From an uncultured Clostridia bacterium (lineage in GTDB: Bacteria; Bacillota; Clostridia; Oscillospirales; Acutalibacteraceae), in assembly GCA_930990065.1 (NCBI GenBank), contig CAKNOA010000002.1, positions 1-64,000 on the forward strand: DNA of 64,000 bases, given 5' to 3'. This document shows, piece by piece, positions 60,227 to 64,000 of this stretch. Both the position numbers and the translations under genes were made by a program. The stretch's first letter is position 1; the number at the start of each line of letters is the position of its first letter. The notes beneath the pieces were generated by a model. That model was given only the letters and a program-made list of their open reading frames with translations. It ran no database searches and was not told where the DNA came from.

Positions 60227-62437
60227 TTATACCGTTTCTTCCAGACGGAAAGAAGCGCGGCGGGTGAGGGCGTCGCGGCTGTCGAGCCCCACCATCACGT
60301 CAAACCGGCCGGGTTCTGCCACCCAGTTACCTTCGGCGTTATAGAAACGCAGCATGTCCGTCGTGACCGTAAACGGCACCACCTGGCTTTCGCCGGGCTG
60401 CAAGGGTATCCGGGTAAAGGCTTTCAGTTCCTGCACCGGGCGGGCAATGGAAGCGGCCACATCCTGCACATACAGCTGGCACAGCGCCGTGCCGGGGCGG
60501 AGGCCGGTGTTTGTCACCTTTACTTGCACCGTCAGGGTGCCGTCCATCTTCATGGTGGCCTCCGACAGCGTCAGGTCCTCCACCGAAAATGTGGTGTAGC
60601 TAAGGCCGAACCCAAAGGGGAACAGCGGCTCGTTGGGGCCGTCCATGTAATTCGATTCAAACCGCACGTACGGGGTACCGGCTTTGTGGGGGCGCCCGGT
60701 ATTCATGTGGTTGTAGTAAACGGGAATTTGCCCCTGGGAAACCGGGAAGCTCATGGTCAGGTGCCCCGTGGGCTCCGTGCGTCCCAGCAGCACATCGCTA
60801 ATGGCATGCCCGGCTTCGTGGCCCAGGAACCAGGTTTCCACTACGGCATCCGCCTGGGGCAGGATGTCTGCAAGCAGCAGCGGACGGCCGTTAGTGAGCA
60901 GCAAAATCACCGGTTTATGGCAGGCCGCGATAGTTTCCAGCAGTTCCAGCTGAGTAGCGGGCAGGGTGATATGCTGCACCGAAGCGGATTCACCGCTCAT
61001 GGAGCTGTCTTCACCCAGGCACAAGACACACACGTCGCTTTCATACACGGCGGCGCAGGCGTTTTCGATGCCGTCTTCGATGGCGTCGTGGACGCCGCAG
61101 CCGGGTTCATACCGCACGGTGACGCCGGCATGCTCCAGCCCTTGCCGGATGGTGACGAATTGATCCGTAAAGGACGTAAACTGCCAGCATCCGCCCATGT
61201 CGCGGCTATCGGCCATGGGGCCGACGAGGGCCACGGTTTCTTTGCCCGACAGGGGCAAAACGTCCCCGCGGTTTTGCAGCAGGACGATGGATTCGCTCGC
61301 CAGCTTGCGGCTATGGGCCAGATGGTCGCGGCACAGCATCTTTTCTTTTAATTCCTCGGGCCGGATATGGCGGTACGGGTCTTCCATCAGCCCCAGGCGG
61401 TATTTAAACGTCAGTACCCGGCGTACCCCGTCGTCAATCAGCGATTCCGGCACTTTGCCTTCCCGCACCAGCCGGGGCAGATGACGGTTATAAAAATCGG
61501 TGGCCATTTCCATATCCAGCGTCGCGCGCAGGCACTTTTGCGCCGCGTCGGCTTCGTCTTCGGCCACGCCGTGAACCAGCAGTTCGGCCATGGCATTGTA
61601 GTCCGAAATAATCAGCCCGTCAAACCCCAGTTCCTGCCGCAATAAATCATGGCACAGCGGCCGGTTGGCCACACTGGGGACGCCGTTGACAATATTGAAC
61701 GAAGTCATCAGCGACGCGCACCCTTCTTCCACCGCCGCGCGGAACGGCGGCAAATAGGTGTTGCGCAGGGCCGTTTCGGAAAATTCGGCGGTGTTGTAAT
61801 CCCGCCCGCCTTCGGCTGCGGCGTACCCTAAGTAGTGTTTCACACAGGCCATCAGGCTGTCTTTGTTATGGAGGTCATCCCCCTGGAATCCCCGCACGAC
61901 AGCCCGTCCTACCTGAGAAGCCAGGTACGGGTCTTCCCCGGCGCCTTCGGCTACCCGGCCCCAGCGGGGGTCGTGGGCCACGTCCACCATGGGGGAAAAC
62001 GCCACATGCAGCCCGGCGCAGCTGGCTTCTTTCGCGGCGATGCGCGCGGCCTTTTCAATAGCGGGCATATCGAAGCTGCACGCCCACCCCAGCGGGATGG
62101 GGAACACGGTCTGGTACCCGTGGATCACATCCTGGCAGAACAGCAGCGGGATGTGCAGCCGGCTTTCTTCCACGGCCATTTTCTGCCATTTTTCGATCTG
62201 GCCGGCAATATCCTGGGCAGGAGCAATAAAGATTGTGGAACCGATCTTACCTTCCCGGATCAGGTCTTCCATCGGGTCCTGCTGTACGTCCATACCGATG
62301 TCGGCGGTAGCAGGGCCGGGGCTTTGGACCAGCTGGCCCACCTTTTCTTCCAAGGTCATCTGTTCGAGCAGTTCGTCGACGGCTTTACGGATTTCCTCGT
62401 CCGTGCGGGCTGTGCGGTTATAGGGAACATCCATCAT
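60227..62437 (-). CDS. GH3 beta-glucosidase (BglX-type)
   Basis: This 736-residue family 3 enzyme has the BglX order: EEKVGQLVQ, PRWGRVAEGAGEDPYL at 157-172, KHYLGY near 200 and the nucleophile Asp279 in IISDYNAM. The second domain and a fibronectin-III end (LYVQDVAASIARPVQELKAF) follow. There is no signal peptide, so it is cytosolic. The ATG at 62437 follows AAGGAG. The frame is open about 90 codons further upstream but crosses the promoter and is not GH3-like. Confidence 0.92.
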   Translation of the reverse strand: MMDVPYNRTARTDEEIRKAVDELLEQMTLEEKVGQLVQSPGPATADIGMDVQQDPMEDLIREGKIGSTIFIAPAQDIAGQIEKWQKMAVEESRLHIPLLFCQDVIHGYQTVFPIPLGWACSFDMPAIEKAARIAAKEASCAGLHVAFSPMVDVAHDPRWGRVAEGAGEDPYLASQVGRAVVRGFQGDDLHNKDSLMACVKHYLGYAAAEGGRDYNTAEFSETALRNTYLPPFRAAVEEGCASLMTSFNIVNGVPSVANRPLCHDLLRQELGFDGLIISDYNAMAELLVHGVAEDEADAAQKCLRATLDMEMATDFYNRHLPRLVREGKVPESLIDDGVRRVLTFKYRLGLMEDPYRHIRPEELKEKMLCRDHLAHSRKLASESIVLLQNRGDVLPLSGKETVALVGPMADSRDMGGCWQFTSFTDQFVTIRQGLEHAGVTVRYEPGCGVHDAIEDGIENACAAVYESDVCVLCLGEDSSMSGESASVQHITLPATQLELLETIAACHKPVILLLTNGRPLLLADILPQADAVVETWFLGHEAGHAISDVLLGRTEPTGHLTMSFPVSQGQIPVYYNHMNTGRPHKAGTPYVRFESNYMDGPNEPLFPFGFGLSYTTFSVEDLTLSEATMKMDGTLTVQVKVTNTGLRPGTALCQLYVQDVAASIARPVQELKAFTRIPLQPGESQVVPFTVTTDMLRFYNAEGNWVAEPGRFDVMVGLDSRDALTRRASFRLEETV

Positions 62438-62471
62438 GCGTGAAAACTCCTTCCATGTGCTTTTCCATTTC

Positions 62472-62500
62472 ATCATACCGAAGTTTTGAAAAAAAAGCAA
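62472..62500 (-). promoter_or_regulatory. promoter of the minus-strand GH3 gene
   Basis: On the minus strand TTGCTT (62495-62500), 17 nt, TATGAT (62472-62477). Confidence 0.75.
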
Positions 62501-62571
62501 CGGGTTTTCAGAAAAAGCCGGGCCCCCGGCAAAACGCGCAAATTTTTCCTTGGAATCATAGGATTTTCTGG

Positions 62572-62600
62572 TGGAAACGAAAGGAAAAGTCCGGTATAAT
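62572..62600 (+). promoter_or_regulatory. promoter region of the plus-strand GH3 gene
   Basis: A perfect TATAAT at 62595-62600 with no good -35. TGGAAACGAAAGGA at 62573-62586 resembles half of a catabolite-responsive element (TGNAANCG), which is suggestive only. Confidence 0.45.
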
Positions 62601-62676
62601 AAAAGTGGTATGGACTGGGCAGGCCGCCCTGGGCGGCCTACCATGTATCTTATCATAAACAGGGGAGTGTTGACAC

Positions 62677-64000
62677 GTGGATGTAAAAAAATTGGTAGCG
62701 CAAATGACATTGGAAGAAAAGGCCGGGCTGTGCTCCGGGCTTGATTTTTGGCACACGAAGCCGGTAGAGAGGCTGGGTGTACCGTCGGTGATGGTATCCG
62801 ACGGCCCTCACGGCCTGCGTAAACAGGCCGAAGGCGGCGACCATTTGGGGATTAACGAGAGCATCAAAGCCGTCTGTTTCCCCACGGGTTCGTGCCTGGC
62901 CAGCTCCTTTGACCGGGATCTGGTATATGAAGTGGGGCAAACCATCGGCAAAGAATGCCAGGCCGAAAATGTTTCGGTGATTTTGGGGCCCGCCGCCAAT
63001 ATTAAGCGGTCGCCGCTGTGCGGACGTAACTTTGAGTATTTGAGCGAAGACCCGTATTTGTCTTCACAGCTGGCTGGGGCCCATATCCGCGGGGTGCAAA
63101 GCCAGAACGTGGGCACCTCGTTAAAGCATTTTGCCGCCAACAACCAGGAACACCGCCGGATGTCCTCCAGCAGTGAAATCGACGAGCGCACGTTCCGGGA
63201 AATTTACCTCGCTTCCTTTGAAGCGGCGGTGAAAGAAGCCAAGCCCTGGACGGTGATGTGTTCCTATAACCGCATTAACGGCGTGTACGCGTCGGAAAAC
63301 CACCGGCTGCTCACCGAAATCCTGCGGGATGAATGGGGCTTTGACGGCTATGTCATGAGCGACTGGGGCGCCGTGAACCAGCGGGTGGACGGCCTGAAAG
63401 CCGGGCTGGAACTGGAAATGCCCGGTGGCAACCGCGCCAACGACCAGAAAATTATCAAAGCGGTGCAAAATGGGGAACTGGACGAAAGCGTGCTGGATAC
63501 GGCCTGCGAACGCATGCTGACGGTTTTGTACCGGTACGTGGAACAGAAAAAAGACGGCGTCGTGTTCGATCGGGATGCCGACCACGAAGTGGCCCGCCGG
63601 GTGGCTTCCCAGTGCATGGTGCTTTTGCGCAACGAGGAAAACATCCTGCCCCTTCAAAAAGAGCAGAAAGTCGCGTTTATCGGCAAATTCGCTCAGACGC
63701 CGCGGTACCAGGGCGGCGGCAGCTCCCATATCAATTCCCACAAAGTGACCAGCGCGCTGGAAGCCGTGAAAGAGGTGGCGACTGTCACCTATGCCCAGGG
63801 GTACGACACGAAAGAAGATGTCACCCTGCCCGATTTGCATGACGAAGCTGTCAAAACAGCGGCGGCAGCCGATGTGGCCGTGATCTTTGCCGGGCTGCCC
63901 GATGCGTTCGAATCGGAAGGCTACGACCGCACCCACCTGAATCTGCCCAATTGCCAAACCCGGCTGATCGACGACATCTGCGCCGTGCAGAAAAACGTGG
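62677..64000 (+). CDS. GH3 beta-glucosidase, truncated by the window end
   Basis: The first 441 residues of a family 3 glycosidase of the BglB type are present. They show [35 protein letters not shown] near 119-130, KHFAANNQE and the nucleophile Asp229 in [10 protein letters not shown]. The start is a GTG at 62677 behind AGGGGAG. No signal peptide is seen. It is divergent from the other GH3 gene across a 239-nt promoter region. The C-terminal half lies outside the window. Confidence 0.9.
   Translation, partial: MDVKKLVAQMTLEEKAGLCSGLDFWHTKPVERLGVPSVMVSDGPHGLRKQAEGGDHLGINESIKAVCFPTGSCLASSFDRDLVYEVGQTIGKECQAENVSVILGPAANIKRSPLCGRNFEYLSEDPYLSSQLAGAHIRGVQSQNVGTSLKHFAANNQEHRRMSSSSEIDERTFREIYLASFEAAVKEAKPWTVMCSYNRINGVYASENHRLLTEILRDEWGFDGYVMSDWGAVNQRVDGLKAGLELEMPGGNRANDQKIIKAVQNGELDESVLDTACERMLTVLYRYVEQKKDGVVFDRDADHEVARRVASQCMVLLRNEENILPLQKEQKVAFIGKFAQTPRYQGGGSSHINSHKVTSALEAVKEVATVTYAQGYDTKEDVTLPDLHDEAVKTAAAADVAVIFAGLPDAFESEGYDRTHLNLPNCQTRLIDDICAVQKNV

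Overview
The window is chromosomal DNA from a GC-rich Gram-positive anaerobe of the class Clostridia, most likely an Oscillospiraceae/Ruminococcaceae-type gut bacterium. This is an inference from gene content and order: ylxM-ffh-rpsP-khpA-rimM-trmD, phoH-ybeY-dgkA-era-yqzL-recO, and a dcw cluster with mraZ and a SpoVD-like penicillin-binding protein. It also rests on sporulation-lineage genes (YqfC, YqfD and a YlbJ/SpoVV-like protein), AAGGAGG ribosome binding sites, canonical TTGACA/TATAAT promoters, and several glycoside hydrolases without signal peptides. No prophage, insertion sequence, CRISPR array, rRNA or complete tRNA is visible.

Layout. 0-8 kb: a HAD phosphatase, a DUF218 membrane protein, then a pyrimidine operon (pyrC-pyrF-pyrK-pyrD) ending in a phosphoglycerate-mutase-like gene and ruvX, with a convergent DegV gene. 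8-8.6 kb: a structured RNA candidate (6S-like, minus strand) behind a DUF1292 gene. 8.8-10.7 kb: a 1.9-kb non-coding transcription unit between a perfect sigma-A promoter and a strong terminator. 11-15.5 kb: a pentose locus (GH3 beta-xylosidase-like, xylulokinase, DUF4867). 15.6-20.4 kb: unknown membrane proteins, a four-zinc-ribbon protein, a PAP2 phosphatase and a YlbJ-like protein. 20.5-36.5 kb: housekeeping genes for sporulation, ribosome maturation, DNA repair, SRP and CoA. 37-49 kb: a compact dcw cluster from mraZ to ftsZ. 49-56 kb: htpG under a CIRCE operator, an ABC exporter, a GH42 beta-galactosidase and a 2-hydroxyacid dehydrogenase. 56.2-60.2 kb: a TPP-riboswitch-controlled ECF transporter operon (ykoE, an NMT1/THI5-like protein, ykoD, ykoC). 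60.2-64 kb: two divergent GH3 glycosidases, the last cut by the window edge.

The most unusual object is the 8798-10710 unit. Its transcript has no long ORF, many local hairpins and a purine-rich sequence. Its 3' half repeats a ribosome-binding-site-like motif: GGAGG, 8-9 nt, then ATG. In four of six copies the ATG is followed by one sense codon and a stop (Met-Phe, Met-Tyr, Met-Ile, Met-Tyr), and in a fifth by two codons. A second motif (AAAGGGTGAGTCC) alternates with it near the 3' end, keeps the one- or two-codon-then-stop layout and has AAG or AAA in place of ATG. I do not recognise this as a named RNA family. It could be a large ornate RNA, a ribosome- or tRNA-sequestering minigene array, or a GGA-type protein sponge.

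How the genes cooperate. The glycosidases, xylulokinase and DUF4867 suggest intracellular breakdown of imported plant oligosaccharides. The ThiY/THI5-like operon salvages thiamine or its pyrimidine under TPP control. The dcw, ffh and pyr operons are ordinary growth functions.
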